64,000 nt of DNA from Rhinopithecus roxellana (taxonomy: Eukaryota > Chordata > Mammalia > Primates > Cercopithecidae): NCBI RefSeq assembly GCF_007565055.1, contig NC_044565.1:45891711-45955710 (forward strand), in the 5' to 3' direction. Positions 1-47,885 of the stretch are shown in pieces (the first letter of the stretch is position 1; every line of letters starts with the position of its first letter). The notes beneath the pieces were generated by a model. That model saw only the letters and a list, made by a program, of their open reading frames with translations, ran no database searches and was not told where the DNA came from. The position numbers and the translations under genes are program-made.

Positions 1-79
1 GAATTTCTGGCCTTAAGCGATCCACCTGCTTCGGCCTCCAAAAGTGCTGGGATTACAGGCATGAGCCACCGCACCCAGC
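1..79 (-). mobile_element. Alu fragment (head end only)
   Basis: Antisense Alu head (...gattacaggcatgagccacc); the rest lies left of the window. Confidence 0.85.
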
Positions 80-506
80 AGAACCAAGGAATCTTTGCTG
101 CACATATGGCATGCCATAGAAACCCCATAGGCAGACTTCCAGCTGGCTCTTCTCACCTGTTGCTCTCAGGAGGGAAGAATGAGACTCTAGAGACTGCATA
201 AATTTCAGAGAGTAGTCTTGGGTAGAGGGAGACTGAGAGTAATTCAGAACCAACCTGTAAGGAGATGGTTTTTAGGAATTACCAGCCTCCAATTTATGAC
301 TTTTGTATCACTATTTCCATGCAGCTATTTAACCAGCTCTCTGCATTCATAAAGATGCATCAAATATGCATTTTAACCCCTTGTTTACCTGTTAAAGTTA
401 ACATCGGGTCCAAGTGAAATACCACCATCATGGAACTTTTGTGATACAAAAATACAAAAAAGTAATTGCTACTATTTCATTATTAAAATATTTAGTCATC
501 CAAATC
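80..506. other. PNPT1 intron sequence without recognised feature
   Basis: Intronic, no repeat or exon recognised. The interval 803-1095 between two Alus is likewise plain. Confidence 0.5.
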
Positions 507-802
507 TTTTTTTTTTTTTTGGAAACCAAGTCTCTCTCTGTTGCCCAGGCTGGAGTGCAGTGGCACGATCTCGGCTCAGTGCAACCTCCGCCTCCCAGGT
601 TCAAGTGATTCTTTTGACCCAGCCTCCTGAGTAGCTGGGATTACAGGCGTGTGCCACCACACCTGGCTAATTTTTGTATTTTTAGTAGAGACAGGGTTTC
701 ACCATGTTTGCCAGGCTGGTCTTGAACTCCTGACCTCAGGTGATCCACCCACCTTGGCCTCCCAAAGTGCTGGGATTGCAGGCTTGAGCCACCACTCCTG
801 GG
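507..802 (-). mobile_element. AluS-like element
   Basis: Full-length antisense Alu flanked by near-identical copies of agtcatccaaatctt (494-508) and agtcatccagatctt (803-817), a target-site duplication with one change. Confidence 0.92.
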
Positions 803-1095
803 CAGTCATCCAGATCTTTAGAGTATAATCTTATAGGGCAAGAATAATTACTCCATGCTGTCAACTGCTGGATTACTTCAACACCAACGTTCTGAACAGT
901 GCCATTTAGATGCTTGTTTTCAACTGGTATATTTAATATCACTAATATTTCTGTGTGTGAGAAGATATAAGTCAGGAAAAAGTATACCAATAACATGTTT
1001 TTAGAAGAGATTTTGTGTCTAGAATTTATAACTTCAGCTAATCTCAAAACTTCATCTTCAACTGCTAAAATGGTTGACAGTTTATAGCAATCTTT

Positions 1096-1395
1096 GTTTT
1101 CGTTTTGTTTTTAGTTGAGATGGAGTCTTACTCTGTCTCCCAGGCTAGAGTGCAGTGGTGCGATCTCGGCTTACTGCAACCTCCACCTCCAGGTTCAAGT
1201 GATTCTCTTGCGTCAGCCTCCCAAGTAGCTGGGACTACAGACACGTGCCACCACATCTGGCTAATTTTTTATTTTTATTAGAGATGGGGTTTCACCTGTT
1301 GGCCAGGCTGGTCTCAAACTCCTGACCTCAGGTGATCTGCCTGCCTCGGCCTCCCAAAGTACTGGAAATACAGGCGTGAGCCACCATGCCGGGCC
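1096..1395 (-). mobile_element. Alu element
   Basis: Full-length antisense Alu with target-site duplication tatagcaatc at 1083-1092 and 1396-1405. Confidence 0.92.
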
Positions 1396-1660
1396 TATAG
1401 CAATCATTTTGACAAGCTTTTATGTTTAAATTTTTAGCATCCATGGCAGTGTTGTCCAGTAGAACTCTCTGCAGTGAAGGGAATGTTTTATATCTGATCA
1501 TGTGGCTACTTAGCACTTCAGATGTGGCTAGAGTAACTGAGGAACCAAAATTTTAATTTTGTCTAATTTTAAATCATTTAAATGCAAATAGGCATATGTG
1601 GCTAGTAGTTACTATATTGGACAGCACAGCTCTATAGACTCAACTATAAGGAGTGTTCGT

Positions 1661-1712
<52 letters not shown>

Positions 1713-1731
1713 TTTCTTTCTTTCTTTCTTT
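1661..1731 (+). repeat. (CTTT)n microsatellite
   Basis: About 18 tetranucleotide units with one interruption, grown in the poly-pyrimidine tail of the adjoining old Alu fragment. Confidence 0.95.
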
Positions 1732-1737
1732 TTTTTA

Positions 1738-1890
1738 AAGACAGAGTCTCACTCTGTCTCCAAGCTATAATGCAATGGTGTGATTATATATATTACTACA
1801 GCCTCAAACTCTGGGGTTCAAACGATCCTCTGTCCTCAGCCTCCTGAGTAGCTGGGAATCCAGGCACATGTCACCACACCTGGCTAAAGG
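1738..1890 (-). mobile_element. Alu left-monomer-like fragment
   Basis: Antisense, diverged, ends at ...caccacacctggcta without the second half; FLAM or truncated AluJ. Confidence 0.7.
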
Positions 1891-1984
1891 AATTTTCTTA
1901 TAAAATGTTTTTTAAAAGGAATTGCATTAAAGTTTAATGAGTGAAAACAAAATATATTTTGGGGGGAGGTATCCATTTTTCTTT

Positions 1985-2282
1985 TCTTTTCTTTTTTTTT
2001 TTTTTTGAGACGGAATCTCTGTCGCCCAGGCTGGAGTGCAGTGGCGCGATCTCGGCTCACTGCAAGCTCTGCCTCCTGGGTTTACACCATTCTCCTGCCT
2101 CAGCCTCCCTGGTAGCTGGGACTACAGGCGCCCACCACCTCACCTGGCTAGTTTTTGTATTTTTTAGTAGAGACGGGATTTCACCATGTTAGGCAGGATG
2201 GTCTCGATCTCCTGACCTTGTGATCCGCCCATCTCGGCCTCCCAAAGTGCTGGGATTACAGGCGTGAGCTGCTACGCCCGGC
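1985..2282 (-). mobile_element. AluY-like element
   Basis: Little-diverged antisense Alu with T-rich tail. Flanks share ccatttttcttt (from 1973 and 2284), the target duplication. Confidence 0.92.
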
Positions 2283-2319
2283 CCCATTTTTCTTTGTCAT
2301 ATTCTTTTTTTTTAAATTT

Positions 2320-2450
2320 TATTATTATTTTTATTGAATATAGCATCTCACTATATTGCCCAGGCTAATCTCCTGGCCTCAAGCAATCCTCCTGTCTTGG
2401 CCTCCCGTAGCACTGGAATTACAAGCATGAGCCCCATGTCCAGCCACATA
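2320..2450 (-). mobile_element. Old Alu half-element
   Basis: Antisense head half only (...ctcactatattgcccagg to ...catgagcccc), strongly diverged; followed by a short (TA)n. Confidence 0.7.
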
Positions 2451-2454
2451 TATA

Positions 2455-2458
<4 letters not shown>

Positions 2459-2494
<36 letters not shown>

Positions 2495-2799
2495 TGATTC
2501 TCAACTGTTCTCAACTCTGTTGTCCAGACTGGAGTATGAGTATAGTGGCATAATCATGGGTCACTGTACCTTCAAACTGCTGGGCTCAAGCGATCATCCT
2601 GCCTCAGCCTCTAGAAAAATAGCTAGGATTACAGGCACACCACCACAGCTGAGTTTTTTGTCTTCTGGTTGTTATTTTTTTAGGACAGGACTTTGCTGTG
2701 TTGCTAAGCCTGGTCCCAGACTCCTGGCCTCAAATAATCCTCCCACCTTGGCCTCCCAAAGTACTGGGACAATAGGCATGAGCCATCATACCTGGCCAC
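2459..2799 (-). mobile_element. AluJ-like element
   Basis: Antisense, old, with a 30-base T run at its tail and a small insertion in the left part. Confidence 0.85.
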
Positions 2800-2814
2800 A
2801 TATTTTATTTTTAA

Positions 2815-2880
2815 AAGCAATTTATTGAGATATAATTTACACCCATTAAATGAATTTTTAAAAATCTCCTGTTTAATTCT
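2815..2880. mobile_element. L1 3'-end-like fragment
   Basis: Contains ttattgagatataatttaca, a phrase typical of old L1 (L1M) 3' ends. Short and diverged. Confidence 0.5.
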
Positions 2881-3162
2881 GTCAAAGTGAGAGGATATCC
2901 TGGAAATACAGATGAGAAAAAGAATATAGCCATCTTAGTATCATGTTATCATAGGAAATTTCTTCAGGCCTGATGCAAAATATGGAAACCTTATTTCCCT
3001 TTACCCTCTCCCATTTGGAATGCAATTGTTTACATTTTCTTCTACAGTTAGAACCATGTCAGGCAGCGTTAAAAATTTTTGCTTTTACTTCAAATGTCAA
3101 CATAATTTAGAAAACTCAAGAGGGAAAGAAAAACTTATTGCTCTGTATTTACTCTTTTTCTC

Positions 3163-3164
3163 TC

Positions 3165-3211
<47 letters not shown>

Positions 3212-3500
3212 TTTTGAGATGGAGCCTTGTTCTGTCGCCCAGGCTAGAGTGCAGTGGTGTGATCTCGGCTCACTGCAACCTGTACCTCCTGTGTTCAAAC
3301 GATTCTTATGCCTCAGCTTCCTGAGTAGCTGGGATTGCAGGCACCCGCCACCATGCCTGGCTAATTTTTTTTGCATTTTTAGTACAGACAGAGTTTCGCT
3401 ATGTTGGCCATGCTGGTCTCGAACTCCTGACCTCAGGTGATCTGCCCACCTTAGCCTCCCAAAGTGCTGGGATTACAGGTGTGAGCCACCGTGCCCAACC
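3163..3500 (-). mobile_element. Alu element with (TTTA)n tail
   Basis: Antisense Alu (3212-3500) whose tail has become about 13 TTTA units (3163-3214). Old, head intact. Confidence 0.9.
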
Positions 3501-4060
3501 TCTATATTTATTCTTAGTTTGCATACTGATTTTCTTTCCTTTCTAACAGTCCACGATTTCTTCTTTTTTCATTTCTGTTTGGCAACAAATTTTCTTATTT
3601 CTCCTTTATTTGAAAGTCTTGATTTCCCCTTCCTTCCTTAGTATTTTCACTGGGTGTAGGATTCTGGGTTGACAGTTCTTTTCTTTCAGCACCTAAAAAA
3701 TACCGTGCCACTTCCTTTTGGCCTGCATGGTTTCTGATGGTAAATCTGCTATTATTTGAATTGCTTTTCCCCTAGAGGTAAGGTGTCATGTTTCTCTGGC
3801 TGGTTTCAAGTTTTCGTCTTTTTTTTCAGAAGTCTGATTATGATGTTTCTTGGCTTGGCTTTTTTGGGGATTACCCAGTTGAGAGTTTACTTTGAATCTG
3901 TAGGTTTGTGCCTGTCAGATTTGGGGAGTTTTCAGCAATTATTTTTTCTAGTACTTTTTTAGCCCTGACCTCTTTCTCCTATTCTTCCATGATTCCGATA
4001 ACACAAATATTAGCTCCTTTCATGAGTCTACTTCCGTTGGCTGATGGAATTCCAGCATAT
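3501..4060 (-). mobile_element. L1M-like LINE fragment
   Basis: The stretch around 3656-3745 (gtaggattctgggttgacag, then a Phe/Ser-rich tract and ggtttctgatgg) is the complement of a familiar old L1 segment. No intact frame. Confidence 0.6.
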
Positions 4061-4533
4061 AAAGCACATTGAGAGGGTGGAGGCATTCATTCTGTTATAA
4101 ATTGAACCTAGAAACCTTAGAAGTGATGAGTTAGATAATAAATCTTAATGACAACAGGGTGTGGTTAAGTATATAAAATATGTTGATAACTATGCATTTG
4201 CATAATCTCTGACTTTGTACAAGTTGAGAGACACCAGAACTGACACACAAGTAGGCAGGAGGCTAGTCAGCCTCCTGGAATGCAAAACTGAAACTGAATA
4301 GTAGATTTTAGAAGCCTAACTTCTACCTGCATTACACAGGAGTTTAATTGTTATAAAAGCTATCTGTTTATGATGGTCATTACAGTCCTTTAGTTGGCTT
4401 ACTTGAAACAGGATCACTGCAAAGATTTCCCCATCTGTGCAAGAATTAGACAATGTGACAATTGTTAAACAGGAAATATTTATTAGATTCCTATTGTGTT
4501 GCATATTTTTACATTTTATTTAAAATATGTATT
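4061..4533. other. Intron sequence without recognised feature
   Basis: Unique-looking AT-rich intron. The same holds for 4831-5204 apart from the exon acceptor. Confidence 0.5.
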
Positions 4534-4830
4534 GCCAGGCGCGGTGGCTCACGCCTGTAATCCGAGCACTTTGGGAGGCCGAGGCGGGTGGATCACAAGG
4601 TCAGGAGATCGAGACCATCCTGGCTAACATGGTGAAACCCCGTCTCTAACTAAAAATACAAAAAATTAGCTGGGTGTGGTGGCGGGCGCCTGTAGTCCCA
4701 GCTGCTCGGGAGGCTGAGGCAGGAGAATGGCGTGAACCCGGGAGGCAGAGCTGGCAGTGAGCCAAGATCACGCCACTGGACTCCATCCTGGGCGACAGAG
4801 CAAGACTCCGTTTCAAAAAAAAAAAAAAAA
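4534..4830 (+). mobile_element. AluY-like element
   Basis: Sense full-length Alu with A16 tail, few changes from consensus. Confidence 0.92.
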
Positions 4831-5204
4831 GTATTAAAAACAAAAGCATTTGTATACTTTTAAAGATTTAATTTTTATCTTATGTGACTTATAGCTCAAT
4901 AAAACTTATTTTTTAAATATATACATAATTTATTTTTTTCTTCTGTTTCATTTTTTATGGGAAATCCCTCCTTAAACTTAAGGAGAATATAAACCTAAAT
5001 ATAGATATCAAGGTATCTTTATTCATTTACTGCTGCTTATATTTTGGAAGTATGTTGATTCTGAGGAAAGAAATCAAGGTGGATCTATCACTAAGAAGTA
5101 AAATTGATCTGTAATATTTATGTCATGTCATGGTATTTGAAAATGTTACATTACTAAGAACTTCGATGGCAGTCATTTTTTTTTTTTCTTTTTCCTTTAA
5201 ATAG

Positions 5205-41469
<36,265 letters not shown>

Positions 41470-41821
41470 TTTTTTTAAAGAGAATTCTAGAATTCTATTT
41501 TGCCTAGGGTGATGTGCTGCAGAGCAACATTTTAGTAGTATCTTCCATTGTGTAGATTTATATGTAATATAAATACATTCTAATTATTTGTACTAAAATG
41601 CTCATTTACACGTGCCATTTTTTAAATTCAAGAGTAAGCCATATTCGTTTAATCTTATTTACATTATAAATCAAAAAATATTTATTGTTAAAAAGAAGTC
41701 ATTTATATATCTTAGAAAAGATTACATACTTTTGTTTCTATAATTCCGAAATATATGAAAAACTTAGATAGAATATGTCATATATGTTATTCTAACAGAT
41801 CTCTTCCTACATTTTATTTTT
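41470..41821 (+). other. PNPT1: PNPT1 3' UTR and downstream flank
   Basis: AT-rich sequence after the stop. There is no canonical AATAAA near the stop; the nearest weak variants are the overlapping AATATA/TATAAA at 41566-41573. A canonical AATAAA occurs at 42361, beyond an Alu at 41822-42119. Which is used cannot be told from sequence alone. Confidence 0.5.
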
Positions 41822-42119
41822 CTTTTTTTTTTCTTTGAGACGGAGTCTTGCTCTGTCGCCCAGGCTGGAGTGCAATGGCCGGATCTCAGTTCACTGCAAG
41901 CTCCGCCTCCCAGGTTCACGCCATTCTCCTGCCTCAGCCTCCCGAGCAGCTGGGACTACAGGCGCCCGCCACCATGCCCGGCTAATTTTTTTGCATTTTT
42001 TAGTAGAGACGGGGTTTCACCGTGTTAGCCAGGATGGTCTCGATCTCCTGACCTCGTGATCCGCCCGTCTCGGCCTCCCAAAGTGCTGGGATTACAGGCT
42101 TGAGCCACCGCGCCCGGCC
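41822..42119 (-). mobile_element. AluYR/Y-like young element
   Basis: Antisense, few changes, ggcttgagcc head variant; about 350 bp after the PNPT1 stop. Confidence 0.92.
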
Positions 42120-42443
42120 GCATATTTTTCTTCTTTATATATAGTAGTGACAATTTACCCTCAATCATCCTACGGCTCACCTCTTTGCGTAACAACTTTA
42201 CTTGTCTACAATGGTTCACAAACTGGAACAGGCCATATTCAAAGCCAGTGCCTATTTCATCAGAACAGTTACTAGATATAGTGAGTTGAGGGAGCTAATC
42301 TGATACACTTTTAATAATATGATGCCTTTCAAACTTGTTACTGAATCATAAACATAGTGGAATAAAGATGAGATTCTAACTAGGATGAATGTGGTAGTAA
42401 TGATGTATATTTTTCAAATTTACCTAAACATAGAAAAAGTATT
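42120..42443. other. Intergenic, possible distal PNPT1 poly(A) signal
   Basis: AATAAA at 42361-42366 is the first canonical signal after the stop codon. Confidence 0.35.
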
Positions 42444-42741
42444 GGCCGGGCGTGGTGGCTCATGCCTGTAATCCCAGTACTTTGGGAGACCGAGGCGGGC
42501 GGATCATGAGGTCAGGAGATAAGAGACCATCTTGGCTAACACGGTGAAACCCTGTCTCTACTAAAAATGCAAAGATTAGCCGGGTGTGATGGCGCACGCC
42601 TGTAATCCCAGCTACTCAGGAGGCTGAGGCAGGAGAATCCCTTGAACCCAGGGGGCAGAGGTTGCAGTGAGCTGAGATCACGCCATTGCACTCCAACTTG
42701 GGCAACAAGAGCAAAACTCCGTCTCAAAAAAATAATAATAA
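42444..42741 (+). mobile_element. AluY/S-like element
   Basis: Sense, tail (AATA)n. Confidence 0.92.
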
Positions 42742-43012
42742 ATAAATAATTTACTTGTCAAATTGAACTAGGTAATTTTGAATATGTATATTGCTCTAAT
42801 GTATGGAAGTTCTTAGTATAAGAGCTGGAGGATCATGACTTTCGGTTAATAGGTGTTTGAAATAGATGTTTAGAGGTTACTGATACACATGTCAAGTTGT
42901 TCATTCCCATCATTTAAAATATCACCTTATAATTCCACACAAAAGTAAATGGTATGTGGACGTCATAATTTAGAATGTGTAATCCTTTTTAAAATCTTAT
43001 AAAAATACACTA

Positions 43013-43176
43013 CATTTAGTGGTACGTGCCTGTAGTCCCAGCTATTTGGAAGGCTGAGGTGGGAAGATCACTAGAGCCCAGAAGTTCGACACTGTAGTGT
43101 GCAACAATCATACCTGTGAATAGCTACTGTACTCCAGCCTGGGCAACATAGCAGGACTCTATCTCTAAAAAAATTT
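43013..43176 (+). mobile_element. Fossil 7SL-like Alu monomer (FLAM_A-like)
   Basis: After the usual monomer start it reads tacctgtgaatagctactgt before actccagcctgggcaacata, retaining 7SL RNA sequence that dimeric Alus lost. Confidence 0.75.
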
Positions 43177-43204
43177 TAAATATCACAAAAATGTAGGTAA
43201 ATCT

Positions 43205-43503
43205 GGCCAGACGTGGTGGCTCACACTTGTAATCCCAACACTTTGGGAGGCTAAGGCGAGTAGATCACCTGAGGTCAGGAGTTCGAGACCAGAATGGCCA
43301 ACATGGCGAAACCCCGTCTCTACTAAAAATACAAAAATTAGCCAGGCGTGGTGGTGGGCGCCTGTAATCCCACCTACTCAGGAGGCTGAGCCAGGAGAAT
43401 CTCTTGAACCTGGGAGGCGGAGGTTGCAGTGAGCTGAGATTGCACCAGTGCACTCCAGCCTGGGCAAAAAAAGTGAAACTCAATCTCAAAAAAAGGAAAA
43501 AAA
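43205..43503 (+). mobile_element. AluS-like element
   Basis: Sense; followed within 5 bp by another. Confidence 0.9.
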
Positions 43504-43506
43504 AAT

Positions 43507-43795
43507 GCCGGGCACGGTGGCTCAGGCCTGTAATTCCAACACTTTGGGAGGCCAGGGTGGGTGAATTACCTCAGGTCAGGAATTCAAGACCAGCCTGGCC
43601 AACATAGTAAAACCCCATCTCTACTAAAAATACAAAAATTAGCAGGGCATGGTGGTGGGTGCCTGTAATCCTAGCTACTCGGGAGGCTGAGGCAGGAAAA
43701 TCACTTGAGCCTGGGAGACGGAGGTTGCAGTGAGCCGAGATTGCATCATTGTGCTCCAGCCTGGGCGACAGAGCAAGACTCGTCTTGAGAAAAAA
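43507..43795 (+). mobile_element. AluS-like element
   Basis: Sense, tandem with the preceding Alu, inserted at its A-rich tail. Confidence 0.9.
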
Positions 43796-44399
43796 AGAAA
43801 ACAACAAATAGGTGAACTCATGATTCAGGGTAAACTAGTTCATAATATATTACAAATGTAGCTGGCTAAACCAAAGATTTTTAAGTTAATGAACACTGAT
43901 TATATATCTATTGTGTGTAAAACAGCATGTTAGGCAATGTTAATATACTTTCTGAAATATTAAAGATTAATTGAAAATGAAAGATTAAATTTATTTGCTT
44001 TCTACAATTGATAGACTATTATTTAATCACAGTAACAAAAGTTTTTATTCTCACTTCTGCTTTCTAAGACATAATTCTTACTTTAAGATATCATCCTTAA
44101 TGGTAGAATTTCAAAATTGCAATTTATGTTTTTCTTAAATTTTCTGTTCTTTTTCAAAGGAACTCCTAACTCCTAATATGGAAAATGAAGCCAGTTCTTA
44201 AACAAACTCCAGAAACCTGTAGTGACACAAAGTACAAATATAGCTTACTAACTGCAGACCACCAAAAGAACCCCATTTCTGCTTAAACCAGGAGCCTACA
44301 CTTTATGTCTGAACTTTTCATATTTTTGTCTTCATTTAAATGTTGGTAGTTTTCTCTACTTTCCAATGAAGATTTTCTTTTTCTGTCTTTCTTTCTTGT
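43796..44399. other. Intergenic sequence without recognised feature
   Basis: Nothing recognised. Confidence 0.5.
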
Positions 44400-44714
44400 T
44401 TTTTTTTTTTTTTTTTTTTTTTTGAGACGGAGTCTCACTCTGTTGCCAGGCTGGAGTGCAGTGATGCAATCTTGGCTCACCTCCAAGCTCCGCCTCCCGG
44501 GTTCATGCCATTCTCCTGACTGAGCCTCTGTAGCTGGAACTATAGGCGCCTGCCAAAACTCTTGGCTAATTTTTTTTTTTTTTTTTTTGTATTTTTTAGT
44601 AGAGACAGGGATTCACTGTGTTAGCCGGGATGGTCTTGATCTCCTCACCTCGTGATCTGGCCGCCTTGGCCTCCCAAAGTGCTGGGATTACAGGCATGAG
44701 CCACTGCGCCTGGC
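44400..44714 (-). mobile_element. AluY-like element
   Basis: Antisense, with a second T18 run at about 44571 inside the linker. Confidence 0.9.
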
Positions 44715-44874
44715 CCCAGTGAAGTTGTTCTATGACAACTATATTATATGCTGGAAACTCTAATTTATAGTGACCCAGATCAAATTGAATGCCATCTTTG
44801 GTGGTTAGCTCAATACAAGTACTTACAAGACATTTTTCCCATGACTTTTGTTTTGACACACAAGCACACATGCA

Positions 44875-44926
44875 CTCTACTAGAAATACAAAAATTAGCC
44901 AGGCATGGTGGCACATGCCTGTAGTT
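44875..44926 (+). repeat. Isolated 52-bp Alu segment identical to a neighbour
   Basis: Matches 45243-45294 at all 52 positions, including the unusual ctagaaatac, and has neither Alu head nor tail. Confidence 0.9.
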
Positions 44927-45049
44927 ATTGTTCTATCACAGTGCAGTTTTTATACAATCATTTTTTCTTCTCTTACAGAATATCTTACATTCTTGGATCT
45001 AAAATGAAAGCATAAATATCTTTCTTAGTTCAGTTCAGCCAAGCATAAC

Positions 45050-45500
45050 ATTGTTTTATTCATCATTTAACATGTGCCAGGCATTATAAGGTATGCAGGG
45101 GATGTGTCAGTAAATAAAACACCTAAGTTAGGCCTGGCACAGTGGCTCACACCTGTAATCCCAGCACTTTGGGAGGCTGAGGCGGGTGGATTGCCTGAGG
45201 TCAGGAGCTCGAGACCAGCCTGGCCAAATGGAGAAACCCTGTCTCTACTAGAAATACAAAAATTAGCCAGGCATGGTGGCACATGCCTGTAGTTTTAGCC
45301 ACTCGGGAGGCTGAAGCAGGAAAATCACTTGAACCTGGGAGGCAGAGGTTACAGTGAGCCGAGATCATGCCACTGTACTCCAGCCTGTGCAACACAGCAA
45401 GACTCCATCTCAAAATAACAAAAACAGACAAAACAGCTAAAGTTCCAATGCTCACATTCTAGAGTTTGGAAATTGACAGCAAATTAGGATATAGCAGGTC
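45050..45500 (+). mobile_element. L2-like fragment split by an Alu
   Basis: acatgtgccaggcattataa (45070) and, after the Alu, caatgctcacattctagag fit one L2 segment. Confidence 0.55.
45131..45430 (+). mobile_element. AluS-like element
   Basis: Sense; the apparent donor of the 52-bp segment at 44875. Confidence 0.92.
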
Positions 45501-45664
45501 CTTGAATAATGTTTTTTTCCAACATCATTTGCATGACAATGTTGAGAGGGAAACAAAACATTGATTCCTGACCAAGCCTATTGTCTGTGTGGAGTCTGCA
45601 CTTTTTCCTGTGCCTGCAGGAGTGTATTAGTCCATTCTTGCATTGCTATAAAGAAATACCTGAG

Positions 45665-45960
45665 GTTGGGCACGGTGGCTCACACCTGTAATCCCAACAC
45701 TTTGGGAGGCCAAGGCAAGTGGATCACCTGAGGTCAGGGATTTGAGACCAGCCTGGCCAACATGGTGAAACCCTGTCTTACTAAAAAATGAAACCCACAA
45801 AAATTAGCCAGGCGTAGTGATGCATGCCTGTAATCCCTGCTACTCGGGAGGCTGAGGCAGGAGAATCGCTTGAACCTGGGAGACAGGTTGCAGTGAGCCG
45901 AGATCGTGCCACTGCACTCCAGCCTGGGTGACAGGGGGAGACTCCATCCCAAAAAAGAAA
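45665..45960 (+). mobile_element. AluS-like element
   Basis: Sense; aaagaaatacctgag at 45650-45664 and 45961-45975. Confidence 0.94.
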
Positions 45961-45986
45961 AAAGAAATACCTGAGACAATTTATTT

Positions 45987-46047
45987 CATTTCGTTTGTTT
46001 GTTTGTTTGTTTTGAGATGGAGTTTTGCTCTTGTTGCCCAGTCTGAG
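45987..46047 (-). mobile_element. Alu tail-end stub
   Basis: (GTTT)n followed by gagatggagttttgctcttg and a few more bases, then stops. Confidence 0.8.
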
Positions 46048-46399
46048 TGAATGTGGATGTGTGTGTGAGTGCGCCGTGCAATGGGATGGCTGTCCTGTCC
46101 AGTATCAGTTCCCACCTGGCACCCTGAGCTGCCAGGATGGGCTCCAACCACCCAAAACCCTGAACTGTTGTAATTTGATAAATCATCTTGTTTTTATTAA
46201 TCTTTATTAAATGTTGTCTAGCTCACATTTACTTCAGTGTTTAATTTAACATTAGAAATGTTTTGGTCTTTATTTGCAAGTTTGGTAATATTTTTTTGAC
46301 CAGAAATGTGCCATAGGATCTTAACTCTTGTTTGTATCAATTAGCCTGTGGTAAATTTGGTTTCATTTTATGTAGTTTATCTTAGAGTTACAGTTTGCA

Positions 46400-46640
46400 A
46401 GAACCTATTGAAGACATTAAGTAAGGACTTAACTGTATACAACATGTCAGGTAGTGGTAGGTACCTTAAAGAAAAACAACTGGTTAAAGGGATACAGTGA
46501 TAAAAGTTACTATTTAATATGAAATGATCCAGAATGTCTTCTCTGAGTAGATAACAGTTGAACACAGATTTAAATGAAGCAGAGGAAAAAGATGTGCAGC
46601 TATTTGGGAAAGAATTCTAGATAGAGGGACTAACAACTTC
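46400..46640 (+). mobile_element. L2 3' fragment
   Basis: gaatgtcttctctgagtaga, aacacagatttaaatgaag and gggaaagaattctag fit the L2 3' end. Confidence 0.6.
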
Positions 46641-46813
46641 ATTTTCACTTGGCAATGCTTTGTACGTTTACAAGATACAACAGCCTTTCAATTTATAACC
46701 CAATTTCACATAGTCTTACTCCTTAATCTTGTGCTTGTTCTTCACCGAAATTAGAAAGCAAAGTTTATTAATGAATATGAAACAAGAGATGGCCAGTACA
46801 AGATGATATTTTC

Positions 46814-47101
46814 TTTTTTTTTTTTTTTTTGAGATGGAGTCTCACTCTGTCGCCCAGGCTGGAGTGCAGTGGCGTGATCTTGGCTCACTGCAGCCTCCGC
46901 CTCCTGGGTTCAAGCTATTTTCCTGCCTCTGCCTCCCGAGTAGCTGGGACTAGCACCACACCTGGCTAATTTTTGTATTTTTAGTAGAGACGGGGTTCCA
47001 CCATATTGGCCAGGCTGGTCTCAAACTCATGACGTCAAGTGATCCGCCTGCCTCGGCCTCCCAAAGTGCTGGGCTTACAGGCGTGAGCTACTGCGCCCGG
47101 C
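46814..47101 (-). mobile_element. AluS/Y-like element
   Basis: Antisense; aagatgatattttc on both sides. Confidence 0.94.
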
Positions 47102-47628
47102 CCAAGATGATATTTTCAAAGCATTTAATCAGGCAAGAATATCTTGGTTACTTACAAGGAATTGGTAGACACTGGAATCATGTGACAAGTTTATCAGGCT
47201 TTTGCAAAATTTCAGACTCATGAGAGTTGAGACTAGAGTGGTAGACAGTGGAAATGAAAGGAGAGCTATTTTAGTTAAAGCTTCTTGCTAAAGCAAAGAG
47301 GGAAAATGATCACGGGACCGTGAGTTTATTTTATGGAAGCCAAGTCACACCCTGTGGAAGACTGGAATGAGGACTAACAAGCCATTAAGAACTAGGGCAG
47401 TTCATCTCTGCTTAATTATGGAGTCTCATGGCCTCTCTTTTGTGCTTCTTTCCACACAACTGCTTTTTTAAATGTTTATTTATTTGTTTGTTTTTATTCT
47501 CTGCAAACCTGTTTTCTCAGCATAGGGCAAAGGATGGCTGTCCCACAGGATGTTACCTGTCCTTAAGGTTGTGTTCTTTTGGAGGAAATGAGAAGCTCAG
47601 CTTGGGAAAGGTGTTAAACCTGCCTGAG
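47102..47628. other. Intergenic sequence without recognised feature
   Basis: Nothing recognised. The flank 47886-48118 is likewise unassigned. Confidence 0.5.
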
Positions 47629-47885
47629 ATTGCCAGATAAAATGATGCCAAATTAAATTGCAATTACAGATAAACAGATGTTCAGTGTAGGTCCCATGTA
47701 ACACTAAAAGATTATTCCTTGTTTATCTGAAATTCAAATAATTTAACTGAATGTCCTATATTCTTATTTGCTAAGTCTGGTAACCATAAGCCAGATATAA
47801 GCAACCGGTCAGACAATTGTCTATATTTTTATTTGCTAAATCTGGTAACCCTAAACCTGGTATAAGCAACTAGTCAGGCAATTAC
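47629..47885. mobile_element. MER53-like MITE with a 65-bp end duplication
   Basis: ttgccagataaaatgatgcc at the left pairs imperfectly with the right arm; inner arms read agataaaca and tgtttatctgaaattcaaat. The right end (47756-47820) is repeated at 47821-47885 with about ten changes. MER53 is the source of the miR-1302 family. Confidence 0.65.

Noticed and set aside
43013..43176. A functional 7SL RNA gene
   Set aside because: Most of the 7SL S domain is missing; it is a monomeric fossil.
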